DNA from: Kingella potus
GTDB lineage: Bacteria > Pseudomonadota > Gammaproteobacteria > Burkholderiales > Neisseriaceae
Length of the DNA: 64,000 nucleotides
Direction: 5' to 3'
Assembly: GCF_900451175.1 (NCBI RefSeq)
Contig: NZ_UGJJ01000001.1
Location: forward strand, 682,001 to 746,000
A model generated the notes under the pieces. It searched no databases and had not been told where the DNA came from. It saw nothing but the letters and a program-made list of their open reading frames with translations. Positions 48,242 to 56,837 of this stretch are shown here, in pieces. The position numbers and the translations under genes were made by a program. The first letter of the stretch is position 1, and the number at the start of each line of letters is the position of its first letter.

Positions 48242-50515
48242 TTATTTCGCCAATTCGGCACGCAGTTTTTTGGTAACTTCCATCATCACTTCAAGCTGCT
48301 CGATGGTTTCTTTCCAACCGCGTGTTTTCAGGCCGCAGTCGGGGTTGACCCACAAACGCTCTACCGGCACGACTTCCATGGCTTTGCGCAGCAGTTTTTC
48401 CACTTCTGCGGCAGTCGGTACGCGCGGGCTGTGGATGTCGTATACGCCCGGGCCGATGTCGTTGGGGTATTTGAAGTCGCCGAACGCGGTCAGCAGTTCC
48501 ATATCGGAGCGCGAGGTTTCGATGGTGATTACGTCGGCATCCATGCTGGCGATGGCGGGAAGGATGTCGTTAAACTCCGAGTAGCACATATGGGTGTGGA
48601 TTTGGGTGCTGTCTTCTGCGCCGGTGCTGGACAGGCGGAAGGCTTCGCACGCCCAAGCCAAGAATCCGTCCCATTGCGCTTTTTTCAGCGGCATGGCTTC
48701 GCGGATGGCCGGTTCGTCGATTTGGATGACCTTGATGCCGGCTTTTTCCAAATCCAACACTTCGTCGTTCAAGGCCAGTGCGATTTGCTTGGCCACGAGG
48801 CTCAAAGGCACGTCGTCGCGTACAAACGACCATTTGTACATGGTAACGGGGCCGGTGAGCATGCCTTTCATCGGGCGTTTGGTCAGGCTTTGCGCGTAGG
48901 CAGACCAATAAACGGTCATCGGCTCGGGGCGGGAAACGTCGCCGAAAATCACAGGCGGCTTCACGCAGCGGCTGCCGTAGCTCTGCACCCAGCCGAACTG
49001 GGTGAAGCAGTAGCCGGCAAGCTGTTCGCCGAAGTATTCGACCATATCGTTGCGCTCGGCTTCGCCGTGTACCGGCACGTCGAGTTCCAGTTTTTCCTGC
49101 ACTTCAACACAGTAGGCGATTTCTTTTTTCATCGCCGCATCGTAATCGGCAGCACTCAACTCGCCTTTTTTGAAGGCGGCGCGGGCTTGGCGGATTTCGG
49201 CGGTTTGCGGGAACGAACCGATGGTGGTGGTGGGCAGCACGGGCAGTTTCATCCAAGCCTGTTGGGCTTTGATGCGCTCGGCAAACGGCGATTTGCGCTG
49301 ATCCGCACCTTTGGGCAGGTCGGCCACGCGTTTTTGTACGGCTTCATTGTGGATTTTTTTGTTGGTGGCGCGGTCGGCGGCGGCGGCATCGGAAGCGGCA
49401 ACAGCCTCTTTCACGCTGTCTTTGCCGTGTGCCAGTGCTTGTTTCACCACACCCAGCTCAACCAGTTTTTGCGCGGCAAACGCCATCCATGATTTGATTT
49501 CGCTGTCGAGTTTTTCTTCGACGGCCAAATCCTGCGGGCTGTGCAGCAGCGAGCAGCTCGGCGCGATCCACAGATTGTTGCCCAGTTTTTCCTGAACGGG
49601 TTTGAGCGTGTCGATGACTTTGCTCAGGTTGGCGCGCCATACGTTGCGGCCGTCGATCAGGCCGACCGACAAAACTTTGTTTTCCGGCCAGGCATCGGCA
49701 AACACGGCCAACTGCTCGGGCGCACGCACGCAGTCGATGTGCACGCCGTGTACGGGCAGGGATTTGAGCAGGTTCAGATGCTCGGCAACCGAAGCGAAAT
49801 AAGTGCCGATAATGATGCGCACGCCGGTGTTGCCCAGCTCTTTATAAGCGGTTTCAACGGCTTTGATCCAGTTTTCGTCGGCATCGGCGGCCAAAATCGG
49901 CTCGTCGATCTGAATCCAGTCCACGCCTTCGGCAGCCAGTTCGCGCAGCAGTTGGGCATAGGCGGCCACCAGCTTGGGCAGCAGGCTGATGCGTTTGAAG
50001 TTTTCGTCTTTGGCTTTGCCCAACCACAACAGGGTAACGGGGCCGATCAGCGTGGGCTTGATGTCGTAGCCTTGCGCTTTGGCTTCTTTGATTTGGGCAA
50101 TCAGGTTTTGGGCGTTAACCGAAAACTCGGTGTCGGCGTGCCATTCGGGTACGATGTAGTGGTAGTTGGTATCGAACCACTTGGTCATTTCCATGGCAAA
50201 CTGGGTGGCGTTGCCGCGTGCCAGTTGGAAATATTCTTGCAGGCTCAGGTTGGCCGCGTCGAAACCGAAGCGTTTCGGAATCGCGCCCAAAGTGCACAGC
50301 AGGTCCAAAACATGGTCGTAAAACGAAAAATCGCCCACCGGCAGCAGATCCGCACCGGCAGCTTTTTGCGCCGCCCAGTTCAGACGGCGGATTCCGGCAG
50401 CGGTTTCACGCAGCTCGGCTTCGCTTTTTGCGCCTTTCCAAAAGCCTTCGACGGCAAATTTCAGCTCGCGTTTCGCGCCGATGCGCGGGTAGCCGGATAG
50501 GTGGAATGTGGTCAT
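48242..50515 (-). CDS. metE: Cobalamin-independent methionine synthase
   Basis: MetE transfers the methyl group of 5-methyltetrahydropteroyl-triglutamate to homocysteine. The 757-residue protein has both barrels. The N-terminal one starts TFHLSGYPRIGAKRELKFAVEGFWKG. The catalytic C-terminal one carries the zinc ligands in THMCYSEFN (His, Cys), HGEAERNDMVEYFGEQL (Glu) and VNPDCGLKTRGW (Cys). TCTCC upstream of the ATG (GGAGA on the minus strand) is the ribosome site. Expression may be affected by the predicted RNA/terminator upstream (50658-50783). Confidence 0.97.
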   Translation of the reverse strand: MTTFHLSGYPRIGAKRELKFAVEGFWKGAKSEAELRETAAGIRRLNWAAQKAAGADLLPVGDFSFYDHVLDLLCTLGAIPKRFGFDAANLSLQEYFQLARGNATQFAMEMTKWFDTNYHYIVPEWHADTEFSVNAQNLIAQIKEAKAQGYDIKPTLIGPVTLLWLGKAKDENFKRISLLPKLVAAYAQLLRELAAEGVDWIQIDEPILAADADENWIKAVETAYKELGNTGVRIIIGTYFASVAEHLNLLKSLPVHGVHIDCVRAPEQLAVFADAWPENKVLSVGLIDGRNVWRANLSKVIDTLKPVQEKLGNNLWIAPSCSLLHSPQDLAVEEKLDSEIKSWMAFAAQKLVELGVVKQALAHGKDSVKEAVAASDAAAADRATNKKIHNEAVQKRVADLPKGADQRKSPFAERIKAQQAWMKLPVLPTTTIGSFPQTAEIRQARAAFKKGELSAADYDAAMKKEIAYCVEVQEKLELDVPVHGEAERNDMVEYFGEQLAGYCFTQFGWVQSYGSRCVKPPVIFGDVSRPEPMTVYWSAYAQSLTKRPMKGMLTGPVTMYKWSFVRDDVPLSLVAKQIALALNDEVLDLEKAGIKVIQIDEPAIREAMPLKKAQWDGFLAWACEAFRLSSTGAEDSTQIHTHMCYSEFNDILPAIASMDADVITIETSRSDMELLTAFGDFKYPNDIGPGVYDIHSPRVPTAAEVEKLLRKAMEVVPVERLWVNPDCGLKTRGWKETIEQLEVMMEVTKKLRAELAK

Positions 50516-50654
50516 GGTTGTCTCCTGATTTTTCGGGGAATGTGGAAAAAAACGTCATGATGCCATCTTGCCTTGTCCGGCGGTAATAGGCAAACGAGTT
50601 ATTTTGGCTTTGCGTATGAACGGATTTAATAGGCCGCCCGCCGTTTGGCCTGCA

Positions 50655-50686
50655 GATAAAAAAACGCCCTCGGGAAAGAGGGCGCA
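50655..50686 (-). terminator. Intrinsic terminator upstream of metE
   Basis: CGCCCTC / GAGGGCG stem (50665-50671 with 50678-50684), loop of six, followed on the minus strand by a run of seven T. No protein gene ends near it. Confidence 0.85.
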
Positions 50687-50783
50687 AAACAGAGAGAATA
50701 CACAAAAACAAAAGGCTTCCCGCAGCAGGGAGGGCGGCTTGCGCCGCAGGGATTAAGAACTGCGGGTTTTGCTGTCGGTATGG
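50658..50783 (-). ncRNA. Predicted small RNA or metE attenuator leader
   Basis: A well-spaced promoter and a strong terminator lie about 125 bases apart on the minus strand with no reading frame between them. The implied RNA has a 5' stem CCGCAG/CTGCGG (50760-50765 with 50744-50749), an alternative stem GCGGC-GCAA-GCCGC, a TCCC-TGCTGC-GGGA stem, a U-rich single strand and the terminator. It could be a free small RNA or, because metE lies 140 bases further on in the same direction, a transcription attenuator. I do not recognise it as a known riboswitch. Confidence 0.5.
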
Positions 50784-50789
50784 GCGCGG

Positions 50790-50818
50790 ATTATGCACTG
50801 GAAAACGGAATTTTGCAA
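50790..50818 (-). promoter_or_regulatory. Sigma-70 promoter for the predicted RNA
   Basis: TTGCAA (50813-50818) and CATAAT (50790-50795), 17 bases apart, in an AT-rich context. Confidence 0.6.
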
Positions 50819-50887
50819 ATTTTATTTGTCAAATTTTTTTATCGGGCGTTGGATTTGTGCGATAAGCGGTATTCGAAAGATGTGAAA

Positions 50888-50948
50888 AGGCCGTCTGAAA
50901 CACGGATTCCGAGTATCCGAAATGCTGTTTGCGGTTTTCAGACGGCCT
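50888..50948. repeat. C-family DUS-bounded stem-loop, copy C7
   Basis: Inner sequence CACGGATTCCGAG...TCCGAAATGCTGT between inverted DUS copies. Confidence 0.72.
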
Positions 50949-51022
50949 GTTGTGCTGCGGTGGGGAACGCGTGCGTCGCTGTGCGACACACCCTACGCGG
51001 GATTTGGCGGGACAAACGGAAA

Positions 51023-51082
51023 AGGCCGTCTGAACGCGGCTTCAACGAAGTTAAAACACGGATTGCGTTTTTCAGACGGCCT
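51023..51082. repeat. C-family element, shortened copy C8
   Basis: Has the GGCTTCAACGAAGTTAAAA segment of the long form but lacks most of the inner palindrome. Confidence 0.6.
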
Positions 51083-51098
51083 CTTTGCCGGCGGGGGT

Positions 51099-52775
51099 TT
51101 AGAACAGGCCGGTAATGTTTCCTTCCGCGTCCACATCGATTTTTTCGGCCGAGGGGACTTTGGGCAGGCCGGGCATTTTCATGATGCTGCCGCAGACGGC
51201 AACGATGAAGCCTGCGCCGGCGGAGAGGGTGAGGCTGCGCACGGTGATGGTGAAGCCTTCGGGGCAGCCGAGGAGTTTGGGGTCGTCGCTGAACGAGTAT
51301 TGGGTTTTGGCGACGCACACGGGCAGTTTGTCCAGCCCCAGTTTTTCCAGCGATGCGATTTCGGCACGGGCTTCCGCGCTGAATGCGACATCGGCTGCGC
51401 CGTAGATTTTGGTGGCGATGGCGCGGATTTTGTCGGGGATGCTGTCGGCGGTGTCGTAGGCGTAGGAGAAATTGCCGTTTTGGGCTTCGACGGCGGCCAC
51501 AACTTTGCGGGCGAGGTCTTCGCCGCCTGCGCCGCCGTGCGCCCACACTTCGGCAAGGGCGGCTTCTGCGCCGTGTTGCCGGCAGGCCGTCTGAATGAGG
51601 GCGAGTTCGGCATCGGTGTCGGAAACGAAGCGGTTGAGTGCCACGACGACGGGCAGGCCGAATACGGTTTTGAGGTTGCGGATGTGGCGCAGCAGGTTGG
51701 CCAGGCCGCGTTCGAGGGCTTCGAGGTTTTCCGCGCCGAGCTGGTCTTTGGGTACGCCGCCGTTGTATTTGAGGGCGCGGACGGTGGCGACGACGACGGC
51801 GGCATCGGGTTTGAGGCCGGAGAGGCGGCATTTGATGTCGCAGAATTTTTCCGCGCCCAAATCCGCGCCGAAGCCGGCTTCGGTTACGGCATAGTCGGCC
51901 AGATGCAGGGCGAGGCGGGTGGCGGTTACGGAGTTGCAGCCGTGGGCGATGTTGGCGAAGGGGCCGCCGTGGACGAAGGCGGGGGTGCCGCCTATGGTTT
52001 GCACGAGGTTGGGTTTGAGCGCGTCTTTGAGGAGGGCGGCCATTGCGCCGTGGGCGTTGAGGTCGCGGGCGAAAACGGGGCTGCCGTCTTTGGCGTAGGC
52101 AACCAGCATGTTGCCGAGGCGTTCTTTCAAATCGGCCAGGTCGCGGGCAAGGCAGAAGACGGCCATGACTTCGCTGGCAACGGTGATGTCGAAGCCGTCG
52201 GGACGCAGCACGCCGTCGGTGGGCTTGCCGTTGCCGCTGATGATGTTGCGCAACTGGCGGTCGTTCATGTCCACCGCGCGCCGCCACAGGATGCGTTTGG
52301 GGTCGATGTTGAGCGCGTTGCCCTGGTAGATGTGGTTGTCGAGCATGGCGGCCAGGAGGTTGTTGGCCGCGCCGATGGCGTGGAAGTCGCCGGTGAAGTG
52401 GAGGTTGATGTCTTCCATCGGCAGCACTTGGGAATAGCCGCCGCCGGCCGCGCCGCCTTTGATGCCGAATACGGGGCCGAGAGATGGCTCGCGCATGGCG
52501 ACGGCGGCGGTTTTGCCGATGCGGTTGAGTGCGTCGGCCAGGCCGATGGTGATGGTGGTTTTGCCTTCGCCGGCGGGCGTGGGGTTGATGGCGGTAACCA
52601 GAATCAGGCGGCCTTTTTTGTCGGGCAGGCCGAATGCGTCGGCGGGGTTGATTTTGGCTTTGTAGCGGCCGTAGGGTTCGAGTCTGTCGGCGGCAATGCC
52701 GAGTTTGGCGGCGATTTCGGCTATGGGGCGGATGTCGGCCTCGCGGGCGATTTGGGCATCGGTTTTGTGGGTCAT
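51099..52775 (-). CDS. fhs: Formate--tetrahydrofolate ligase
   Basis: Fhs makes 10-formyl-THF from formate, THF and ATP. The 558-residue protein has the P-loop INPTPAGEGKTTITIGLADAL (about residues 54-74), the GGGYSQVLPMEDINLHFTGD stretch and the C-terminal LPKVPSAEKIDVDAEGNITGLF. Its position near metE places two one-carbon genes together, though a terminator separates them. Start 52775 follows AAAGGAAATGCC. A DUS is read inside as IQTACRQ. Confidence 0.96.
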   Translation of the reverse strand: MTHKTDAQIAREADIRPIAEIAAKLGIAADRLEPYGRYKAKINPADAFGLPDKKGRLILVTAINPTPAGEGKTTITIGLADALNRIGKTAAVAMREPSLGPVFGIKGGAAGGGYSQVLPMEDINLHFTGDFHAIGAANNLLAAMLDNHIYQGNALNIDPKRILWRRAVDMNDRQLRNIISGNGKPTDGVLRPDGFDITVASEVMAVFCLARDLADLKERLGNMLVAYAKDGSPVFARDLNAHGAMAALLKDALKPNLVQTIGGTPAFVHGGPFANIAHGCNSVTATRLALHLADYAVTEAGFGADLGAEKFCDIKCRLSGLKPDAAVVVATVRALKYNGGVPKDQLGAENLEALERGLANLLRHIRNLKTVFGLPVVVALNRFVSDTDAELALIQTACRQHGAEAALAEVWAHGGAGGEDLARKVVAAVEAQNGNFSYAYDTADSIPDKIRAIATKIYGAADVAFSAEARAEIASLEKLGLDKLPVCVAKTQYSFSDDPKLLGCPEGFTITVRSLTLSAGAGFIVAVCGSIMKMPGLPKVPSAEKIDVDAEGNITGLF

Positions 52776-52901
52776 GGCATTTCCTTTTTTCAGTTGGTAC
52801 AAAGGGTTGGATTCGGGGCGGATTATAAGGGAGGCCGTCTGAAAGCGGGGCGGGATGTGCTTGAAAAATATTGCTGCGTCGGAAGAGAATGATTCATGAT
52901 G

Positions 52902-52941
52902 AGGCCGTCTGAAAACTGTTTTTTGGTTTTTCAGACGGCCT
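52902..52941. terminator. Inverted DUS pair between fhs and the TonB-like ORF
   Basis: Facing pair 30 bases past the stop at 52971. Confidence 0.7.
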
Positions 52942-52970
52942 CTGCCGTTGCGGGTGGAAACCGCGCCGCA

Positions 52971-53411
52971 TTAGTTCAGTTCAAACACGGTTTGTGGCGA
53001 AACCGCCCGCCAAACGGGTTTGTTCCGGTAGCGGGCGGGTTTGAAGCGGGCGTTGTCCATACTGCCGACGGCAATGCATACGATGGCTGTGCCTTCTTCT
53101 GCGTTTTCCAATGACAGGTCGGGATAGGAGGGCGGATTCCGGACAATTTGTACAATGTCGGCAAACTGCGTTTTGTCCGCAGCCAGGTTTTGCGGTATCA
53201 CGAAATACGCTTCCTGCTCTGCGGCAAACGGCACATTGCGGCAGACGGTTTCATATCTGCCGTCGGTTTGGGTGTGCTTTTCGCAACGCTCGCGCGGCGG
53301 AAATTCCTGCGGCAGATTGTTGGTGCCTGCGGCCTGTTGGGCAACGGCGGGATCTGTCTCCTGTTCGCGGCCGGTTTGCGGGAAACCGTTTTCAGACGGC
53401 CTCTTCGCTGT
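52971..53411 (-). pseudogene. Degenerate TonB C-terminal-like ORF behind lysA
   Basis: The frame is open from the codon after the lysA stop (53411) to a stop at 52971, 146 codons, in the same frame as lysA. No ATG, GTG or TTG occurs in the first 59 codons; the first start candidate is a GTG at 53234 (87 residues). The end of the product (NPPSYPDLSLENAEEGTAIV ... ARFKPARYRNKPVWR ... VFELN) resembles the C-terminal domain of TonB-family proteins. About 30 residues between the two halves (the usual SSG...LD helix) are missing. The upstream part (ERCEKHTQTDGRYETVCRN) also looks like real coding sequence. I read it as a remnant or a gene with a lost start; it could still be a small expressed protein. 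Confidence 0.4.
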
Positions 53412-54632
53412 TTACAAACAGGCTTTTTCGTTTGCCAGCATTTCTTCGATGGTTTCGCGGCGGCGGACGATGCGGGCTTCGCCGCCGTTTACCATCACTT
53501 CGGCGGCACGGGGGCGGGTGTTGTAGTTGCTTGCCATGCTGGCCGCGTATGCGCCCGCGCCGCGCACCACCAGCAAATCGCCCGCCTGCGCGGCGATGGT
53601 GCGGTCTTTGGCGAGAAAGTCGCCGGTTTCGCATATAGGGCCGACGATGTCGGCGGCAAAGGGGGCGGCAGACGGGGTTTCGGCCGGCTCGATGCGGTGG
53701 TAGGCCTGATAGAGGGCGGGGCGCATCAGGTCGTTCATCGCCGCGTCTACGATAAGGAAGTTTTTGTTTTCGTTGCGTTTGACGTATTCGACGCGGGTAA
53801 GCAGGCTGCCCGCGTTGCCGACAAGGCTGCGGCCCGGTTCGAGAATCAGGCCGAGCTTGCTGCCGCCGATGAGTTTTGCCACGGCAGAGGCGTAGGCGGC
53901 AAGGTCGGGCGTGTCTTCTTGGTCGTAGACAATGCCCACGCCGCCGCCGAGGTCGATGTGCTGCAACCCTATGCCCTGCGCGGCAAGGCGGCGGGCAAGG
54001 GCGAGGATGCGTTCGCAGGCTTCGATAAGGGGATCGAGCCGGATGAGCTGCGAACCGATGTGGCAGTCGATGCCGACAATGTGCAGGTGGGGCAGGGCGG
54101 CGGCGCGGCGGTAGGCGGCTTCGGCATCGCGCATGGCAATGCCGAATTTGTTGTCTTTCAGGCCGGTGGAGATATAGGGATGGGTTTGCGCGTCCACGTC
54201 GGGATTGATGCGCAGGGAAACGGGGGCTTTGAGGTTCAGACGGCCGGCAACGGCGTTGATGCGTTCGAGTTCGGGCAGGCTCTCCGCATTGAAGCATTTG
54301 ATGCCTGCGCGCAGGGCAAATTCGATTTCCGCTTCGCTTTTGCCCACGCCGGAGAAGATGGTTTTGGCCGCGCTGCCGCCTGCGGCCAGCACGCGGGCGA
54401 GTTCGCCGCCGGAAACGATGTCGAAGCCGCTGCCCAATTCGGCGAAGCGGCGGATGACGGCAAGATTGCCGTTGGCTTTGACGGCGTAGCAGATAAGGGG
54501 GTCGAGCGCGGCGAAGGCGCAAGTGTAGGCGGCAAACGCTTCATCGAGGGCGGCGCGGCTGTATATGTATAGAGGAGTACCGTAGCGTTCGGCAAGCTCG
54601 GTGTAGCGGATGTTTTCGCAGCAGAGGCTCAT
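53412..54632 (-). CDS. lysA: Diaminopimelate decarboxylase
   Basis: LysA decarboxylates meso-diaminopimelate to lysine. The 406-residue fold-III PLP enzyme has the PLP-binding lysine in CYAVKANGNL (about residue 53), the HIGSQL motif, DLGGGVGIVYD, EPGRSLVGNAG and the C-terminal GPICETGDFLAKDR and GAYAASMASNYNTRPR. Its ATG overlaps the TGA of lptM by four bases, so the two are coupled. Confidence 0.97.
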   Translation of the reverse strand: MSLCCENIRYTELAERYGTPLYIYSRAALDEAFAAYTCAFAALDPLICYAVKANGNLAVIRRFAELGSGFDIVSGGELARVLAAGGSAAKTIFSGVGKSEAEIEFALRAGIKCFNAESLPELERINAVAGRLNLKAPVSLRINPDVDAQTHPYISTGLKDNKFGIAMRDAEAAYRRAAALPHLHIVGIDCHIGSQLIRLDPLIEACERILALARRLAAQGIGLQHIDLGGGVGIVYDQEDTPDLAAYASAVAKLIGGSKLGLILEPGRSLVGNAGSLLTRVEYVKRNENKNFLIVDAAMNDLMRPALYQAYHRIEPAETPSAAPFAADIVGPICETGDFLAKDRTIAAQAGDLLVVRGAGAYAASMASNYNTRPRAAEVMVNGGEARIVRRRETIEEMLANEKACL

Positions 54633-54826
54633 GGGCGCGCTTCCGCAGGCTGTGCTTCCTCAGGCGCGTCGGCGGTTTTTTCGGGCTTGCGGGCAGACTT
54701 TTTCAGGCCGGTCTGCACCGCGCCGAAGCCGGCTTTGTCTTGTTCTTTGGGCAGATAGAGGCCGCCTTTGAAGCCGCAGGCCGACAAGAGCAGGGCGGCG
54801 GCAAGGAAGCAAACGGGTGTTTTCAT
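54629..54826 (-). CDS. lptM: LptM (YifL-like) small lipoprotein
   Basis: The 65-residue product has a lipoprotein signal peptide with lipobox LSAC (MKTPVCFLAAALLLSAC) and the short GFKGGLYLPK segment that is the conserved core of LptM. It ends with a charged Pro/Ala/Glu tail. LptM promotes assembly of the LptDE LPS translocon at the outer membrane. The lptM-lysA order, divergent from cyaY, is a common proteobacterial arrangement. Confidence 0.88.
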   Translation of the reverse strand: MKTPVCFLAAALLLSACGFKGGLYLPKEQDKAGFGAVQTGLKKSARKPEKTADAPEEAQPAEARP

Positions 54827-54885
54827 GGTTTTTCGCCGTGGGTTGTGGCAAGATGCGCGGCATTTTAACGCAATCTGACAAAACC

Positions 54886-55215
54886 ATGATGACCGAAAGC
54901 GGATTTTTACAGCATTCAGACGGCCTCTTTGCCTATATAGACGAAGCGTTGGACAGCCTGGACGCGGACTTCGACTGCCTGCGCGAGGGCAATGTGCTCA
55001 CCATCGAAGCGGCGGACGGCACGCAGATTATCGTCAACCGCCATACGCCCAACCGCGAGCTGTGGATTGCCGCCAAAAGCGGCGGCTACCACTTTGCCGA
55101 GCGCGGCGGCCAATGGCTGGCCACGCGCGACGGGCAGGAGTTTTTCGCCGTGCTCTCGCAGGTATTGTCCGCCGCCTGCGGCGAAAGCGTACGCATCGCG
55201 CCGTTTGCCGGATAA
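54886..55215 (+). CDS. cyaY: Frataxin-like iron donor CyaY
   Basis: The 109-residue protein has the acidic iron-binding helix (YIDEALDSLDADFDCLREGNVL) and the frataxin beta-sheet with QIIVNRHTPNRELWIAAKSGGYHF. It is thought to regulate or feed iron-sulfur cluster assembly. Two ATGs stand in tandem; the first is used. A DUS is translated as HSDGLF in the N-terminal helix, a tolerated surface position. Confidence 0.93.
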   Translation: MMTESGFLQHSDGLFAYIDEALDSLDADFDCLREGNVLTIEAADGTQIIVNRHTPNRELWIAAKSGGYHFAERGGQWLATRDGQEFFAVLSQVLSAACGESVRIAPFAG

Positions 55216-55307
55216 GGGCGGCTTCGGATATGGCAGGAGCGTTCCGCTGCCGGTATCGTTTTCCAAGTTTTCCAAGCAACCCGTTTTTTTTACGAAAGGA
55301 CTTCCCT

Positions 55308-55709
55308 ATGATTTCCGTTTTTTCCATTGTCGTCGGCATCTGTTTCGCCCTTTTCGCGCTGTGGTACGGCTCGAAAACCGCCGCCGACAAATCCCCCGTC
55401 TTGCGTATCGCCGTGCCCGACAATGCCGAAAGCAGCTCCGAATGGCAGCGTTGGGCGCAGGAAAACGGCTACAAATCCCAGGGCGGCGGCCTGTGGAAAA
55501 AGGGTACCGGCATGCTGACCAGTGCCACCGAAATCCGCTTTGAAGGCAAAGAAATGCAGGTGTGCGAATGCGTCAATTACCTTTTCGGCACCAACCGCTT
55601 CGCCCTCAACGCCCCTTCGTGGATGGGTCGCCCCGTACGCGCCGCCAAGCTCAAAGCCCTCAACGGCCTGCTGGCGCAATGGCAGATAGAGCCGGTTTCC
55701 TTCGGCTGA
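55308..55709 (+). CDS. Small membrane-anchored hypothetical protein
   Basis: I do not recognise the family. The 133-residue product has one N-terminal transmembrane helix (residues 3-20, ISVFSIVVGICFALFALWYG) followed by a soluble domain with WQRWAQENGYKSQGGGLWKKGTGMLTSATEIRF and CECVNYLFGTNRFALNAP. CGAAAGGACTTCCCT provides a ribosome site. It lies between cyaY and yggX on the same strand. Good codon use and a plausible domain argue that it is real. Confidence 0.75.
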   Translation: MISVFSIVVGICFALFALWYGSKTAADKSPVLRIAVPDNAESSSEWQRWAQENGYKSQGGGLWKKGTGMLTSATEIRFEGKEMQVCECVNYLFGTNRFALNAPSWMGRPVRAAKLKALNGLLAQWQIEPVSFG

Positions 55710-55824
55710 AAAGCCGCCGAACTCCGACCGTCCTGCGCGGTGCCGGCGGGGCGGCTTCTTTCTGTACAAAGCCGGCCCCGTCGGCTAGAATCCGCGCGTC
55801 TGAACCCGCAAAAAAGGAAACGCC

Positions 55825-56100
55825 ATGACCCGCATGGTCCACTGCGTCAAACTCGGCAAAGAAGCCGAAGGCATGAAATTCCCGCCGCTGCCCAACGCGC
55901 TGGGCAAACGCATTTTTGAAAACGTATCGCAGGAGGCATGGAACGCTTGGACGCGCCACCAAACCATGCTGATCAACGAAAACCGCCTCAGCCTCGCCGA
56001 CCCCCGCGCCCGCGAATACCTCGCCCAGCAGATGGAAAACTACTTCTTCGGCGACGGCGCGGATGCCGTGCAGGGCTATGTGCCGCAAGAGCCGGCATAA
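55825..56100 (+). CDS. yggX: Fe(2+)-trafficking protein YggX
   Basis: The 91-residue protein matches the YggX family over its full length: MTRMVHCVKLGKEAEGM with the conserved Cys7, PPLPNALGKRIFENVSQEAWNAW, MLINENRLSLADPRAREYL and MENYFFG. YggX protects iron-sulfur enzymes from oxidative damage. AAAAAGGAAACGCC precedes the ATG. cyaY nearby gives a small iron-sulfur neighbourhood. Confidence 0.95.
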   Translation: MTRMVHCVKLGKEAEGMKFPPLPNALGKRIFENVSQEAWNAWTRHQTMLINENRLSLADPRAREYLAQQMENYFFGDGADAVQGYVPQEPA

Positions 56101-56118
56101 GCCGTCTGAAAAACAAAG

Positions 56119-56159
56119 AGGCCGTCTGAAAACTTGTTTTGCAGGTTTTCAGACGGCCT
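56119..56159. terminator. Inverted DUS pair after yggX
   Basis: Facing pair about 20 bases past the yggX stop. Confidence 0.7.
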
Positions 56160-56621
56160 CTGCGATTGTGGCGGATAAATAAAAAACGTCCGCTCCGCAA
56201 CTGGCAGGGTGTGCCAATCAGGCGGCGTACGCGGCCCTCTGTCCTAATTCCGCCCGTCATGCCGCCCCTCCGTAGGGTGTGTGGTACAGCCACGCACGCG
56301 GTTTTCGCCGTGCAACGGCATGATGAGGCCGTCTGAAACCGGAAAATGCGTGCGCCGTGGGGCAGCCCCCTACCGAAGACCTTACGCGTGCCGCAGGTTT
56401 TGGGAACGCGTGCGCCGCTTTGCGACACGCCCTGCCTTCGGGAAAAAAAACGGGCGTGTCTTTCTGCGATACGCCTACGGCGGGATTCTGCATGGAAAAA
56501 CGGAACAGGCCGTCTGAAAACGGCAATATGCTTTTCAGACGGCCTCATGTTGCCTATCGGGCTAAACTTCAGGCCGCAGCAAACGCGTGCGCCGCTCGGG
56601 CGGCACACCCTACCTTACCTC

Positions 56622-56793
56622 CCGCCGCAAACCCGCTCCCACCCCTGCGCCCGCGCGGGGCAGGGCAGGGTAGGGGGTAGCGGTACGCAGAACCGCTTTT
56701 CTGCCGCGTCGAAAATATAGGCCAAGCGGCAGAAGCCTCCACCCTAACCCTCCCCCCGCAGGCGGAGGGGAACAAAAACAGAGGCCGTCTGAA
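56622..56793. repeat. B-family inverted repeat, diverged copy B4
   Basis: Shares CCGCCGCAAACCCGCTCCC and the right arm CCCTCCCCCCGCAGGCGGAGGGG, but the middle has diverged (GTCGAAAATATAGG). Confidence 0.65.
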
Positions 56794-56821
56794 AACCGTT
56801 TGCAGGGTTTTCAGACGGCCT
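56782..56821. terminator. Inverted DUS pair after the macro-like gene
   Basis: Facing pair 17 bases past the stop at 56838. Confidence 0.7.
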
Positions 56822-56837
56822 GTCTGCCGTGGCGGGC

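Larger units (their letters stand above)
50516..51098. other. metE leader, predicted RNA and repeat tract
   Basis: No protein gene. On the minus strand, toward metE, it contains a DUS pair and C8 (51023-51082), an inverted A hairpin (50968-50999), C7 (50888-50948), a promoter (50790-50818), a structured segment ending in an intrinsic terminator (50655-50686), and then a leader of about 140 bases to the metE ATG. Confidence 0.6.
56101..56837. repeat. Repeat tract between yggX and the macro-like gene
   Basis: No gene. Several DUS copies (about 56102, 56119, 56145, 56325, 56507, 56533, 56782, 56808), A hairpins at 56205-56235 (degenerate), 56272-56300, 56347-56374 (degenerate), 56407-56436 and 56584-56614, and element B4. 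Confidence 0.72.

Noticed and set aside
50516..50660. A known cobalamin, SAM or SAH riboswitch before metE
   Set aside because: No B12-box, S-box or SAH-type core could be recognised; the structured unit ends in its terminator 140 bases before metE.
50922..52892. 656-residue open frame antisense to fhs
   Set aside because: Gly/Ala/Val-rich shadow; fhs on the other strand is complete.
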